The translations under genes were made by a program, and so were the position numbers. The notes beneath the pieces were generated by a model, which saw only the letters and a list, made by a program, of their open reading frames with translations, was not told where the DNA came from and searched no databases. This document shows, one piece after another, positions 1-8,068 of a stretch of DNA of 57,479 nucleotides; the first letter of the stretch is position 1, and each line of letters begins with the position of its first letter. This DNA comes from an uncultured Collinsella sp. (lineage in GTDB: Bacteria > Actinomycetota > Coriobacteriia > Coriobacteriales > Coriobacteriaceae): contig UQHW01000013.1 in the NCBI GenBank assembly GCA_900540935.1, forward strand, positions 1 to 57,479, read 5' to 3'.

Positions 1-48
1 TCCCTGACACGGAAGAGGTCAGAAGTTCAAATCTTCTAACGCCCACCA
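1..48 (+). tRNA. tRNA-Val(GAC), 5' part outside the window
   Basis: The 3' part of a tRNA is visible. The anticodon loop is at 4-10 with anticodon GAC at 6-8. The 3' anticodon stem is GGAAG (11-15), the variable loop AGGTC (16-20), and the T arm 21-37 has 5-bp stems around TTCAAAT. The acceptor strand is 38-44, followed by discriminator A and an encoded CCA at 46-48. Anticodon GAC reads valine GUC/GUU codons. The 5' acceptor and D arm lie upstream of the window, so the identity rests on the anticodon only. Confidence 0.85.
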
Positions 49-57
49 AATGTTCAC

Positions 58-91
58 AGCCCAGAGGCTATGTCCTCTGGGCTGTTTTTTT
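58..91 (+). terminator. Rho-independent terminator after tRNA-Val
   Basis: A 10-bp perfect stem AGCCCAGAGG/CCTCTGGGCT with a 6-nt loop is followed directly by GTTTTTTT. It begins 10 bases after the CCA end and is a textbook intrinsic terminator for the tRNA transcript. Confidence 0.92.
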
Positions 92-393
92 GCCACCAAG
101 CACGCCGCCAAATAAGCCACCAAATATTGATCCAAGGTCTGTACGCAATGGTTTTCGCATCCCGTAGGGCTGCCGGCAGATTGCATACGTCCTGGCCGAT
201 CGTGACCGCAACATGTTGGTCAAGCATAATCTTTTGGATTCTTTTGGCGTGAGCGGCTTGGTTTTGGTCCTATTTGGCGGTGGCTCGGTTGAGGGGGTTT
301 TATAACTGCCATGCAGGTAGTCGTGTTGATAACGTTTTACCGACTTGCCAAGAACCCCTCATAATTAATGCGTCTGCAAAATGACTAATTGCT
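92..393. other. Intergenic stretch without a recognisable gene
   Basis: No convincing gene is seen. An open plus-strand frame of 45 codons (168-302) lacks a start codon and ribosome binding site. It could be a decayed gene remnant downstream of the tRNA, a common integration target, but no integrase or attachment repeat is visible. Confidence 0.5.
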
Positions 394-406
394 TTGACCT
401 GCTGAA

Positions 407-422
407 ACACTATATATTGTGT
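407..422. promoter_or_regulatory. NrdR box upstream of nrdD
   Basis: ACACTATATATTGTGT is a perfect 16-bp match to the NrdR consensus (acaCwAtATaTwGtgt). NrdR is the ATP/dATP-sensing repressor of ribonucleotide reductase genes. The box abuts a plausible promoter (TTGACC 423-428, 16-nt spacer, GATATA 445-450). NrdR boxes usually occur in pairs; a second half-conserved box could be 441-456 (about 9 of 16 positions), which is weak. The site lies about 255 bases before the nrdD start. Confidence 0.8.
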
Positions 423-677
423 TTGACCTAAAAAAAGAATACAGGATATAGATGCCTCTTTGTCGTATGATAGATGGCGGACAGAGAACGAGGACCTTAT
501 TCGCCCCATTTGGATGGATCTTTGAGCCCCTTGATTGGCTGCGAGGATTGTCCGCATGAGGGCCTATGGTTATCGAAAACACAGATTGCGCGACGGCGCC
601 GCAAGACAGGGTAAGCCCTGCCGGGCATCGTTTGGCTCTGAAGCGCAATGAGGCTACGATGCGAAAGAGGCAAGAGG

Positions 678-2900
678 ATGAAGATCATCAAGCGCAGCGG
701 CACCGAGGTTACCTTTGACATCGATAAGATCGTCAATGCGATCCGCGCCGCAAACTTGGAGGTCGAGGAAGGCTCTCGCCTTACCGACCGCCAGGTGATC
801 TATGCGGCACAAAACGTCGCCGAGGCATGTGAGAAGGCCGGTCACACCGTATCGGTCGAGGAGATCCAGGATTTGGTCGAGGACGAGATTATGCGTCTCG
901 ACTGCTACGAGGTCGCTCGCCACTACATCATCTATCGCTATGTTCAGAGCCTAAAGCGCCAAAAGAACACGACCGACGACAAGATCCTGTCGCTGATCGA
1001 ATGCAACAACGAAGAGGTCAAGCAGGAGAACTCTAACAAGAACCCGACCGTCAACTCCGTTCAGCGCGACTACATGGCCGGCGAGATTTCCAAGGACCTG
1101 ACGCAGCGCGTACTGCTGCCCCAGGAGATCGTGGATGCTCACAACGAGGGCCTGATTCACTTCCACGATTCGGACTACTTTGCCCAGCACATGCATAACT
1201 GCGACCTGGTGAACCTGGAGGATATGCTCCAGAACGGTACTGTTATCTCGGGTACGCTGATTGAGAAGCCGCATAGCTTCTCGACGGCCTGCAACATCGC
1301 GACGCAGATCATCGCCCAGGTTGCTTCCTCCCAGTACGGCGGCCAGTCGATTTCGCTGACTCATCTCGCCCCGTTCGTCGAGGTGAGCCGTCAAAAGATT
1401 CGCGGCGAGGTCGCCCGCGAGCTCGAGGAGCTCGGCGTTTCCGCATCTCCCGAAAAGGTTCGCGAGGTCGTTGAGGATCGCCTGCGTGACGAGATCCGTC
1501 GCGGCGTCCAGACGATTCAGTATCAGGTCGTGACCCTTATGACCACGAATGGCCAGGCACCGTTCGTGACAGTCTTTATGTATCTTAACGAGGCCCGTAC
1601 GCCTCAGGAGAAGCACGACCTTGCCATGATCGTGGAGGAGACGCTTCGCCAGCGCTATGAGGGCGTTAAGAACGAGGCCGGCGTGTGGATTACCCCGGCA
1701 TTCCCCAAGCTTATCTATGTACTCGAGGACGATAACGTTCACGAGGATTCGCCGTACTTCTACCTGACCCAGCTGGCTGCCAAGTGCACCGCCAAGCGCA
1801 TGGTGCCCGATTACATCTCCGAGAAAAAGATGCGCGAGCTCAAGCTGTCGAAGGGCGAGACCGCCGGCAACGGCGATTGCTACACCTGCATGGGTTGCCG
1901 CAGTTTCCTGACGCCCGACCGTTCGGGCAACGGCTTTAACAATGTCGCCAACGCGCTGAACTATGACCCGAGCAAGCCCAAGTACTATGGTCGCTTTAAC
2001 CAGGGCGTCGTGACCATTAACCTGCCTGATGTTGCGCTGAGCTCGCACCAGGATATGGACAAGTTCTGGAAGATCTTCGATGAGCGCCTTGAGCTGTGCC
2101 ACCGTGCCCTGCTGTGCCGTCATGAGCGCCTGATGGGTACACTTTCTGACGCCGCGCCGATTCTTTGGCAATACGGCGCCCTGGCGCGTCTGAAGAAGGG
2201 CGAGACGATCGACAAGCTGCTCGTGGGCGGATACTCTACGATCAGCCTGGGCTATGCCGGCCTGTATGAGTGCGTTAAGTACATGACGGGTCACAGCCAC
2301 ACCGAGAAGGAGGGCACGCCGTTTGCCATGGCCGTCATGCAGCACATGAACGACAAGTGCGCCGAGTGGAAGGCCGAAAGCGATATCGACTTCTCGCTGT
2401 ACGGCACCCCGCTTGAGTCGACGACCTACAAGTTTGCCAAGTGCCTGCAGCGCCGTTTTGGCATTATCCCGGGCGTGACGGACAAGGGCTACATTACCAA
2501 CAGCTATCACGTCCATGTGTCCGAGGAGATCGACGCATTCGACAAGCTCAAGTTCGAGGGTATGTTCCAGCAGCTTTCGCCGGGCGGTGCCATCTCCTAC
2601 GTCGAGGTTCCCAACATGCAGGACAACCTCAAGGCTGTCATTCGCGTGATGCAGTACATCTACGACAACATCATGTACGCCGAGCTCAACACCAAGAGCG
2701 ATTATTGCCAGGTGTGCGGTTACGACGGCGAGATCAAGATTGTCGAGGATGACGGCAAGCTGGTGTGGGAGTGCCCCAATTGCGGCAATCGTGACCAGGA
2801 GAAGATGAACGTCGCCCGTCGCACGTGCGGTTACATCGGTACCCAGTTCTGGAACCAGGGTCGAACCGAGGAGATCCGCGACCGCGTGCTGCATCTCTAA
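678..2900 (+). CDS. nrdD: Anaerobic (class III) ribonucleoside-triphosphate reductase
   Basis: Makes deoxyribonucleoside triphosphates from ribonucleotides under anoxia, using a glycyl radical installed by NrdG. The 740-residue product has an N-terminal ATP-cone (about 1-95, allosteric dATP/ATP site), a long glycyl-radical barrel, a C-terminal zinc site made of two CxxC pairs (CQVC and CPNC), and the radical motif RxCGYIG with the radical glycine near residue 721. The ATG at 678 is chosen because AAGAGG lies just before it; an in-frame ATG at 648 would only add 10 basic residues. The activase gene follows about 430 bases downstream, separated by a foldback element and a terminator. An NrdR box upstream predicts repression by NrdR. 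Confidence 0.96.
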   Translation: MKIIKRSGTEVTFDIDKIVNAIRAANLEVEEGSRLTDRQVIYAAQNVAEACEKAGHTVSVEEIQDLVEDEIMRLDCYEVARHYIIYRYVQSLKRQKNTTDDKILSLIECNNEEVKQENSNKNPTVNSVQRDYMAGEISKDLTQRVLLPQEIVDAHNEGLIHFHDSDYFAQHMHNCDLVNLEDMLQNGTVISGTLIEKPHSFSTACNIATQIIAQVASSQYGGQSISLTHLAPFVEVSRQKIRGEVARELEELGVSASPEKVREVVEDRLRDEIRRGVQTIQYQVVTLMTTNGQAPFVTVFMYLNEARTPQEKHDLAMIVEETLRQRYEGVKNEAGVWITPAFPKLIYVLEDDNVHEDSPYFYLTQLAAKCTAKRMVPDYISEKKMRELKLSKGETAGNGDCYTCMGCRSFLTPDRSGNGFNNVANALNYDPSKPKYYGRFNQGVVTINLPDVALSSHQDMDKFWKIFDERLELCHRALLCRHERLMGTLSDAAPILWQYGALARLKKGETIDKLLVGGYSTISLGYAGLYECVKYMTGHSHTEKEGTPFAMAVMQHMNDKCAEWKAESDIDFSLYGTPLESTTYKFAKCLQRRFGIIPGVTDKGYITNSYHVHVSEEIDAFDKLKFEGMFQQLSPGGAISYVEVPNMQDNLKAVIRVMQYIYDNIMYAELNTKSDYCQVCGYDGEIKIVEDDGKLVWECPNCGNRDQEKMNVARRTCGYIGTQFWNQGRTEEIRDRVLHL

Positions 2901-2911
2901 TAACCATCCCA

Positions 2912-3049
2912 GGCCGCCCCGTAGCGAGGCCCCGGACCTTTACTCGCTATTTCGGACAGTCCTGGCTCACGACGGAGGCGCCACTGGCGCCTCCTGTTCG
3001 TGCGGAACTCATATCGAGCAAAGGTCCGGGGCCTCGCTACGGGGCGGCC
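2912..3049. repeat. 138-bp foldback element between nrdD and nrdG
   Basis: The arms 2912-2946 and 3015-3049 are 35 bases long and complementary with one mismatch (a G-U pair in RNA). They begin with GGCCGCCCCGTAGCGAGGCC. The 68-base centre holds a second hairpin, GGAGGCGCC/GGCGCCTCC (2974-2994), extended by CACGA/TCGTG. Neither arm is followed by a T tract. It looks like a small dispersed palindromic repeat rather than a simple terminator. A long RNA duplex here could affect nrdD mRNA stability or transcription into nrdG. Confidence 0.75.
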
Positions 3050-3136
3050 AAGTTGACGTAGCTGAGATGCAGCATGAGGCCTGCTCACTCCTCGAAGTTC
3101 TTAGTGGAATTGAGTTGACTTGCAACAGCGCTTTGC

Positions 3137-3172
3137 TTGCAGCAACGATTGAGCTGCAACAAATTTTTTATT
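3137..3172 (+). terminator. Probable intrinsic terminator after nrdD
   Basis: A 7-bp perfect stem TTGCAGC/GCTGCAA (3137-3143 and 3153-3159) is followed by CAAATTTTTTATT. It suggests that nrdD transcription ends here and nrdG needs its own promoter or read-through. Confidence 0.65.
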
Positions 3173-3326
3173 GGACCTCGAACCCTATACTCGATGTTCG
3201 CTTCGTTCATTGAGTGTCGCTCGCGAGGGGTCTGGAGTATATCGTTCCGCCCGCAGTTTCGCAGGCCGAAGGCCGAGAATGTTTGAGGACGGGAAGATAT
3301 GTCCCGGCCTCCCGGGAGAGTTACTT

Positions 3327-3908
3327 ATGAACTACGCGAACATTAAGTATTTCGATATTGCTGATGGTGAAGGCGTTCGTACTTCTCTGTTTGTGAGCGG
3401 GTGCCGTCGTGGGTGCAAGAATTGCTTTAACTCTGTCGCGTGGGACTTTGCTGCGGGCGAGCCGTTCGATCGCGCCGTCGAGGATAAGATTATCGAGAGT
3501 CTCGATCATCCCTTTATCGATGGCCTGACGATTCTGGGTGGCGAGCCTATGGAGCCCGAGAATCAGGCGGGGCTTGTTGACTTTATCGAGCGCGTGCGTG
3601 CGGCCTATCCTGCTGGGTCGGGCAAGACCATTTGGTGCTTTACCGGTGACGTGCTCGAGGAGCTTATGCCGGGTGGCCGTCATCATACCGAGGTGACGGA
3701 CCGTATCCTGGCCTGCCTCGACATGTTGGTGGACGGCCCGTTCGTTCAGGATCTGTACGATATCTCGTTGCGCTTTAGGGGCTCGAGCAATCAGCGCGTG
3801 ATCGACATGAACGCCACGCGCACTCGTGCTGCACGTGAGGGCGTTGCGCTTTGCGATGCTGTGGAGCTTTGGCGGGACGATCCGGTCTATTCGACCCATA
3901 CTATGTAG
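3327..3908 (+). CDS. nrdG: Anaerobic ribonucleotide reductase-activating protein (radical SAM)
   Basis: A 193-residue radical SAM activase that makes the glycyl radical on NrdD from S-adenosylmethionine. The 4Fe-4S motif CxxxCxxC appears as CRRGCKNC near residue 29, followed by FNSVAWDFAAGEPF and the SAM-binding GGEP motif (ILGGEPMEPEN). The length is slightly above the usual 155-175. The ATG at 3327 starts the family domain (MNYANIKYFDI); GGGAGAG precedes it by about 8 bases. The open frame extends upstream to 3171 but that part is low-complexity and not family-like. Partner of nrdD just upstream. Confidence 0.94.
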   Translation: MNYANIKYFDIADGEGVRTSLFVSGCRRGCKNCFNSVAWDFAAGEPFDRAVEDKIIESLDHPFIDGLTILGGEPMEPENQAGLVDFIERVRAAYPAGSGKTIWCFTGDVLEELMPGGRHHTEVTDRILACLDMLVDGPFVQDLYDISLRFRGSSNQRVIDMNATRTRAAREGVALCDAVELWRDDPVYSTHTM

Positions 3909-3975
3909 CTGGCAGAGGTTGCGTGCCGGCGTGGTACCATAGCGCGAACGCGAAATCGAAAAAAGTGAGGCCCAG

Positions 3976-4533
3976 ATGGTCGATCAGGAAAAAGTCGAGA
4001 CTGCCATTAAGCTGCTGCTTGAAGGTATAGGCGAGGACCCAACTCGTGAGGGCCTGCTGGAGACTCCGGCACGCGTCGCCCGTATGTATGGCGAGATTGC
4101 CGGCGGTATGGACCAGAGTGCCGAGGAGCACCTGTCCAAAACTTTTGCCGTCGCTTCGAACGATTTGGTTATCGAGCGCGACATTACGTTCTACTCGCTG
4201 TGCGAGCATCATCTGCTGCCGTTTTATGGTAAGGCTGCGATCGGCTATATCCCTAACGGTCGCGTGGCAGGTCTGTCTAAGCTTGCCCGCACGGTTGAGG
4301 TCTATGCCCGTCGTCTGCAGCTGCAGGAGCAGCTGTGTGCGCAGGTTGCCGATGCCCTCATGGAATATCTTGCTCCCCAAGGGGCGATTGTGCTGATGGA
4401 AGCCGAGCACATGTGCATGACCATGCGCGGCGTGCAAAAGCCCGGCACCAAGACCGTGACGCTCGCTCGTCGCGGCGTCTTTGAGACCGATCCCGCGCTC
4501 GAGGAGCGGTTCTTTAGGATGCTGGGTCGTTAG
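3976..4533 (+). CDS. folE: GTP cyclohydrolase I
   Basis: Converts GTP to 7,8-dihydroneopterin triphosphate, the first step of folate synthesis. The 185-residue protein is full length. Zinc ligands are visible as C76 and H79 in the CEHH motif and C147 in EAEHMCMTMRG; the signature YGKAAIGYIPNGRVAGLSKLAR follows the zinc motif. AGTGAGG precedes the ATG. It heads a short cluster with an HD hydrolase 1 base downstream and folB. The other folate genes (folK, folP) are not in the window. Confidence 0.96.
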   Translation: MVDQEKVETAIKLLLEGIGEDPTREGLLETPARVARMYGEIAGGMDQSAEEHLSKTFAVASNDLVIERDITFYSLCEHHLLPFYGKAAIGYIPNGRVAGLSKLARTVEVYARRLQLQEQLCAQVADALMEYLAPQGAIVLMEAEHMCMTMRGVQKPGTKTVTLARRGVFETDPALEERFFRMLGR

Positions 4534-4534
4534 C

Positions 4535-5116
4535 ATGAGGGTCGTCAACGACTTTACATCGAAGACCGATGAGGGGACGTCGCGTCGCGGTTTTATGGCT
4601 TCGGGCCTGGCGCCTTTTGGCGTCATGCCTCGTATCGATTACATCTGTGCCAATGGCCTGTTCCGGCGGCACCTGGGCAACATTGCACAGTTGGAATCGG
4701 GGCGCATCTTTTGCCGCCACGGTATTGACCATCTGCTGGATGTCGCGCGCATTATGTGGATTAAGAATCTCGAGGAACAGCTCGAATTTGACCGCGAGAT
4801 CATCTACGCCACGGCACTTCTTCACGATATCGGCAAAGATGAACAGTATGAATCGGGTATATCCCATGATGTTGCAAGCGAACGCGTCGCTGATGCGATT
4901 CTCGGCGGCATGCCCGACGACGTGGCGTTTGAGCCGGCCGATGCCGCAGCCATTAAGACGGCCATTCTGGGCCATCGAAAGCTGCGCGTGAACAGCCAAC
5001 CGCTTGAGCGTCTGCTCTATGCAGCCGACAAAGCGTCGCGCGCCTGCTTTGCATGCCCCGCGCGCAATGCTTGCAACTGGAGCGATGATAAAAAGAACCT
5101 GTCGATTCGCGTGTAG
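4535..5116 (+). CDS. HD-domain phosphohydrolase in folate cluster
   Basis: A 193-residue HD-superfamily hydrolase. The metal-binding pattern is visible as H..H in GRIFCRHGIDHLLDVARI and the HD pair in TALLHDIGKDEQYE. A cysteine-rich tail (CFACPARNACNW) follows. The ATG at 4535 comes one base after the folE stop, implying translational coupling; a start at the ATG of MPRIDYIC (near 4625) is the alternative. The position between folE and folB fits a role in pterin metabolism, for example removing phosphate from dihydroneopterin triphosphate, a step with no conserved enzyme in many bacteria. That role is inference; the fold also covers nucleotide and ppGpp hydrolases. Confidence 0.8.
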   Translation: MRVVNDFTSKTDEGTSRRGFMASGLAPFGVMPRIDYICANGLFRRHLGNIAQLESGRIFCRHGIDHLLDVARIMWIKNLEEQLEFDREIIYATALLHDIGKDEQYESGISHDVASERVADAILGGMPDDVAFEPADAAAIKTAILGHRKLRVNSQPLERLLYAADKASRACFACPARNACNWSDDKKNLSIRV

Positions 5117-5159
5117 TTATTTTACGCGGTCGGGGTTCTAAACGAAGGAGACGATCGCG

Positions 5160-5645
5160 ATGAGCAACAAGAAACTGCCCGAGAATGCAACCAAGACTGA
5201 AGGCGCCGAGCTCGCCCGCCGTGGAAGGGGCGAAATATCCACCGCAACGGCGGTTCCCCACGTGAGCTATGACGATCTGCGCCATGCCGATCGCATTACT
5301 ATCGACGGTCTCGAGGTCTTTGCCAACCACGGCGTGTATCCCGAAGAGAACGCGCTGGGTCAGAAGTTCATCGTGTCCTTGGTGCTCTATGCCGACCTGC
5401 GTGCAGCGGGGGAGCACGATAACCTGGACGCCTCGATTGACTACGGCTCGGTGTGCCACGATGTCGATGGCTATCTGCGCGAGCATACGTTTAAACTCAT
5501 CGAGGCGGCAGCCGAGGGTGTGGCCCAGATGCTGCTGCGTCGTTACCCCTTGCTGCTTGGCGTGCGTGTTAAGCTCGATAAGCCTTGGGCGCCCGTCGGT
5601 CTTCCCCTGGCAAGCTGCGGCGTCGAGATCGAGCGCGTGCGCTAA
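5160..5645 (+). CDS. folB: Dihydroneopterin aldolase
   Basis: Cleaves 7,8-dihydroneopterin to 6-hydroxymethyl-dihydropterin and glycolaldehyde. The core (about residues 42-161) carries the family features DRITIDGLEVFANHGVYPEEN with the conserved glutamate, LDASIDYGSVC, and the C-terminal KLDKPWAPV region. At 161 residues it is about 40 longer than usual because of a charged N-terminal extension, mostly disordered in appearance. The ATG at 5160 has a strong AAGGAG 8 bases upstream; a later start at the core has none. Third gene of the folate cluster, 43 bases after the HD gene. Confidence 0.92.
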   Translation: MSNKKLPENATKTEGAELARRGRGEISTATAVPHVSYDDLRHADRITIDGLEVFANHGVYPEENALGQKFIVSLVLYADLRAAGEHDNLDASIDYGSVCHDVDGYLREHTFKLIEAAAEGVAQMLLRRYPLLLGVRVKLDKPWAPVGLPLASCGVEIERVR

Positions 5646-5651
5646 CCGGTT

Positions 5652-6428
5652 CTAATACGTCTCTATGGGTGGCTGCTTGAGCCGCTGCGACAGCGCTCTA
5701 TTGTTGGGGCAGTACCTGTCGAGCAGGGCGTGAAACCGCTGATTGTGGCTTGGCTCGAGCAAGTGGACGAGCTCGTGGGCGACAACCATGTCGAGACACT
5801 CGATGGGATAAGCGGCAAGTTCGCGTGCGATGCGAATGGCTCCGGTCTTGGGCGTGCATGATCCCCAGCGCGTTTTCATGCTGCGCACGGAGACGCGGGA
5901 AACGGCGACACTCATTGTGATTTCGTATGCGTGCACGATGTCGCGTAGCGCTGCGGTGACCTCGGTCGTATAAAGCTGGCTGATGTGGGCTTGGAGCTCG
6001 TCGGACGTTAGGCCGTCGAGGATTGCGCGCCGCTTGGCCTGTGGGCCTTCGTCCGATTCGTCGGTACCCATAAAGCTTGCGAAGGTGGCCTGCTTGGGCC
6101 GCGGCGCGGGTGATGCAAAGTTGTGATCGAGTGCATCCTGTACCGTGATGGGCTTGCCCCAAAGTGCAATGACGGACGAGGTGCTGAGCGGCTCTCGCGC
6201 CGTCGCCTGATGTTGCTCGCGCTTGGCAAGTCGGCTGACAATCCAGGTGCTGTTGCGCTTCACAAATGCCTCGATGCGCTCGCGGCTGGCGCCGAGCGGT
6301 GCGCTGGCGTGGACCTCACCGCTTGATGTGACGCGTAGGTTGAAGTTTTTGACGCGCTTTTTGGTAACGACGACGGAGATGGGCGTCCCATCCGGTCGGG
6401 ATATGGAAATCGTAAATTGCTGCGTCAA
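5652..6428 (-). CDS. YgjP/SprT-like zinc metalloprotease (DUF45)
   Basis: A 258-residue YgjP-type M48-related metallohydrolase. The zinc motif HELVH lies in DMVVAHELVHLLEPSHN followed by a further histidine in NQRFHALL; the family RWGSC block (KTRWGSCTPKTGAIRIAREL) precedes it. I place the start at the TTG at 6428 because GAAGG sits 7 bases before it; in-frame ATGs further upstream fall in or beyond a hairpin (6452-6485). Its substrate is unknown; the family is often annotated as a metal-dependent hydrolase. It lies downstream of the dipeptidase gene and converges with folB, with only 6 bases between the stops. Confidence 0.88.
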   Translation of the reverse strand: MTQQFTISISRPDGTPISVVVTKKRVKNFNLRVTSSGEVHASAPLGASRERIEAFVKRNSTWIVSRLAKREQHQATAREPLSTSSVIALWGKPITVQDALDHNFASPAPRPKQATFASFMGTDESDEGPQAKRRAILDGLTSDELQAHISQLYTTEVTAALRDIVHAYEITMSVAVSRVSVRSMKTRWGSCTPKTGAIRIARELAAYPIECLDMVVAHELVHLLEPSHNQRFHALLDRYCPNNRALSQRLKQPPIETY

Positions 6429-6451
6429 AAGCGGTCCTTCAGATTGGGGAC

Positions 6452-6485
6452 GGGCCGGCATGTCGACCGTTCGGCATGCCGGCCC
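6452..6485. repeat. Hairpin between dipeptidase and YgjP genes
   Basis: Perfect 11-bp inverted repeat GGGCCGGCATG/CATGCCGGCCC with a 12-base loop, 18 bases beyond the dipeptidase stop. No T tract follows on the minus strand, so it may stabilise the mRNA 3' end or act as a weak attenuator. Confidence 0.65.
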
Positions 6486-6502
6486 GCTCAAGGGATGTGA
6501 AA

Positions 6503-7516
6503 TTAATAACGCTCAAAGAAGGCAAGCGCGTTGTCGCTGCAGAGCTTTTGCATCACGGTCTTGCCAAAATGCTTGGAAAGCATGTTCTGGAACTCGGGCA
6601 TCTTGCTGGCATCGGAGAGGAAGGCGGGCACCGTGGCACCGTCCCAGTCGCCGCCGAGCGCGATGACGTCCTCGCCGCCCAGGTCGAGCCAGTGCTCGAT
6701 ATGTGCCGCCAGCTGGTCGAAGGTGACGTCTGCGGCGGTCTTGTCGGTTACGTCGTTGGATAGGAACTCGCTGCAGTAGTTGAGGCCGACGATGCCACCC
6801 ATGTCGCGAATTGTGCGGAACTGGTCGTCGGTAAGGTTGCGTTTGACGCCGCAAACCGCACGGGAGTTGGAGTGGCTGGCGACGAAGGGGCGCGTGGCGT
6901 GGGCGACAACCTCGTCAAAGCACTCATCGTTGAGGTGGGAGACGTCGAGTACCATGCCGGCGTGCTCCATCTGCGTAAGTGCCTCGATGCCGGCGGCGGT
7001 GAGGCCGGCGTGGGTATCGTGCCCGCTCGCGAGCGGTCCCTGCGCGTTCCAGCTGAGTGATGACATGAGTACGCCCAGGCTCTTGAGTACCTCGATCAGC
7101 GCGGGGTCCTCGGCAAAGAACGTGGCGTTTTCGATGGTGTGGATGCAGGCGACCTTGCCGTCTTTGAGCGCAGGGCGAATGTCAGCGGCGCTGCGTACGT
7201 TGACCATGCGGTCGTGGTTGAGCATTGCCTGGCCGCTCATGTGCGCCATGATCTGCGCCTGGAAGCGTGCGGCGTGGGCGGTGGGAATCTCGTCGGGGAC
7301 AAACGTGGCGAAGCACTGTGCCCACGGCGTGTTGCCGATCTTTGCGAGCGAGATGGCGCAGGCGTTGCCCTCGATGAGGTCGAAATCTTGCGGATGCGTT
7401 TCATCGCCGGGGAAATAACCGTCGGTGCCGGCGGTAAAGCGCAGGTCGAGATCGAGCGTGGCCCAGCCGATGCGGTCGGCGGTGTCGCAGTGTAGATCAA
7501 ATACGGGATATGCCAT
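6503..7516 (-). CDS. Membrane dipeptidase-like protein (M19 family)
   Basis: A 337-residue amidohydrolase-fold peptidase of the renal dipeptidase family. The N-terminal metal motif is FDLHCDTAD; the substrate/metal segments GMVLDVSHLNDE and PFVASHSNSRAVCG are present, as is the C-terminal GGDWDGA. Full length for the family. The ATG at 7516 has GGAGG 5 bases upstream, so the longer frame from 7546 is rejected. No signal peptide is seen, so a cytoplasmic role in dipeptide turnover is likely. Divergent from the FKBP gene, with a shared 120-base regulatory gap. Confidence 0.92.
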   Translation of the reverse strand: MAYPVFDLHCDTADRIGWATLDLDLRFTAGTDGYFPGDETHPQDFDLIEGNACAISLAKIGNTPWAQCFATFVPDEIPTAHAARFQAQIMAHMSGQAMLNHDRMVNVRSAADIRPALKDGKVACIHTIENATFFAEDPALIEVLKSLGVLMSSLSWNAQGPLASGHDTHAGLTAAGIEALTQMEHAGMVLDVSHLNDECFDEVVAHATRPFVASHSNSRAVCGVKRNLTDDQFRTIRDMGGIVGLNYCSEFLSNDVTDKTAADVTFDQLAAHIEHWLDLGGEDVIALGGDWDGATVPAFLSDASKMPEFQNMLSKHFGKTVMQKLCSDNALAFFERY

Positions 7517-7636
7517 GGTTCCTCCGGTTGCAGCGTTTCTTTGCAAACTGTCATTGAATTGTATGACTAGGGTATAGTTAGCGCCATATGTTCATGGCGG
7601 CCCGCGTTGTGCGCCGCCCTTATTACGGAGGTTACC

Positions 7637-8065
7637 ATGTCCAACCAGGGCAAGAAGGTCAAGACCCATTATCGCGGCACGCTCGACGACGGCACGCAGT
7701 TCGATAGCTCCTACGATCGCGGCGAGCCGCTGGAGTTCACCTGCGGCGCCGGTCAGATGATCAAGGGCTTCGACGCCGCTGTTGTCGACATGCAGGTGGG
7801 CGAGAAGAAGACCGTGCACATTCCTGCTGCCGATGCCTACGGCGAGCACAATCCCGAGATGGTCCTGACCTTCCCGGCCGAACAGGTTCCCAACATCGAG
7901 CAGATCGAGAAGGGCATGAAGCTTTTCCTGTCCACGCCGAGCGGCATGCCCGTCCCCGCCGTTGTCATCGACGTGACGCCCGAGGCCGTGACGCTCGACG
8001 CCAACCACGAGTTGGCCGGCAAGGACCTCAACTTTGATATCGAGCTCGTCGAGGTCGAGGGCTAG
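7637..8065 (+). CDS. SlyD-like FKBP-type peptidyl-prolyl isomerase
   Basis: A 142-residue FKBP/SlyD-type isomerase and chaperone. The FKBP half motifs are visible (GTLDDGTQFDSSYDRGEPLEF, GQMIKGFDAAVVDMQVGEKK, ADAYGEHNPEMV), with the SlyD insert-in-flap region in the middle (EQIEKGMKLFLS, VPAVVIDVTPEAV). It lacks the histidine/cysteine-rich nickel tail of Escherichia SlyD. TACGGAGG precedes the ATG at 7637. The gene is followed 3 bases later by a UreE-like gene, so the two are surely co-transcribed; SlyD proteins are known partners in nickel delivery. Confidence 0.92.
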   Translation: MSNQGKKVKTHYRGTLDDGTQFDSSYDRGEPLEFTCGAGQMIKGFDAAVVDMQVGEKKTVHIPAADAYGEHNPEMVLTFPAEQVPNIEQIEKGMKLFLSTPSGMPVPAVVIDVTPEAVTLDANHELAGKDLNFDIELVEVEG

Positions 8066-8068
8066 AGT

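Noticed and set aside
951..2894. Long minus-strand open frame (647 codons) opposite nrdD
   Set aside because: Mirror frame caused by GC-biased codon use; translation is low in aromatic residues and has no family resemblance, while the plus strand encodes a clear NrdD.
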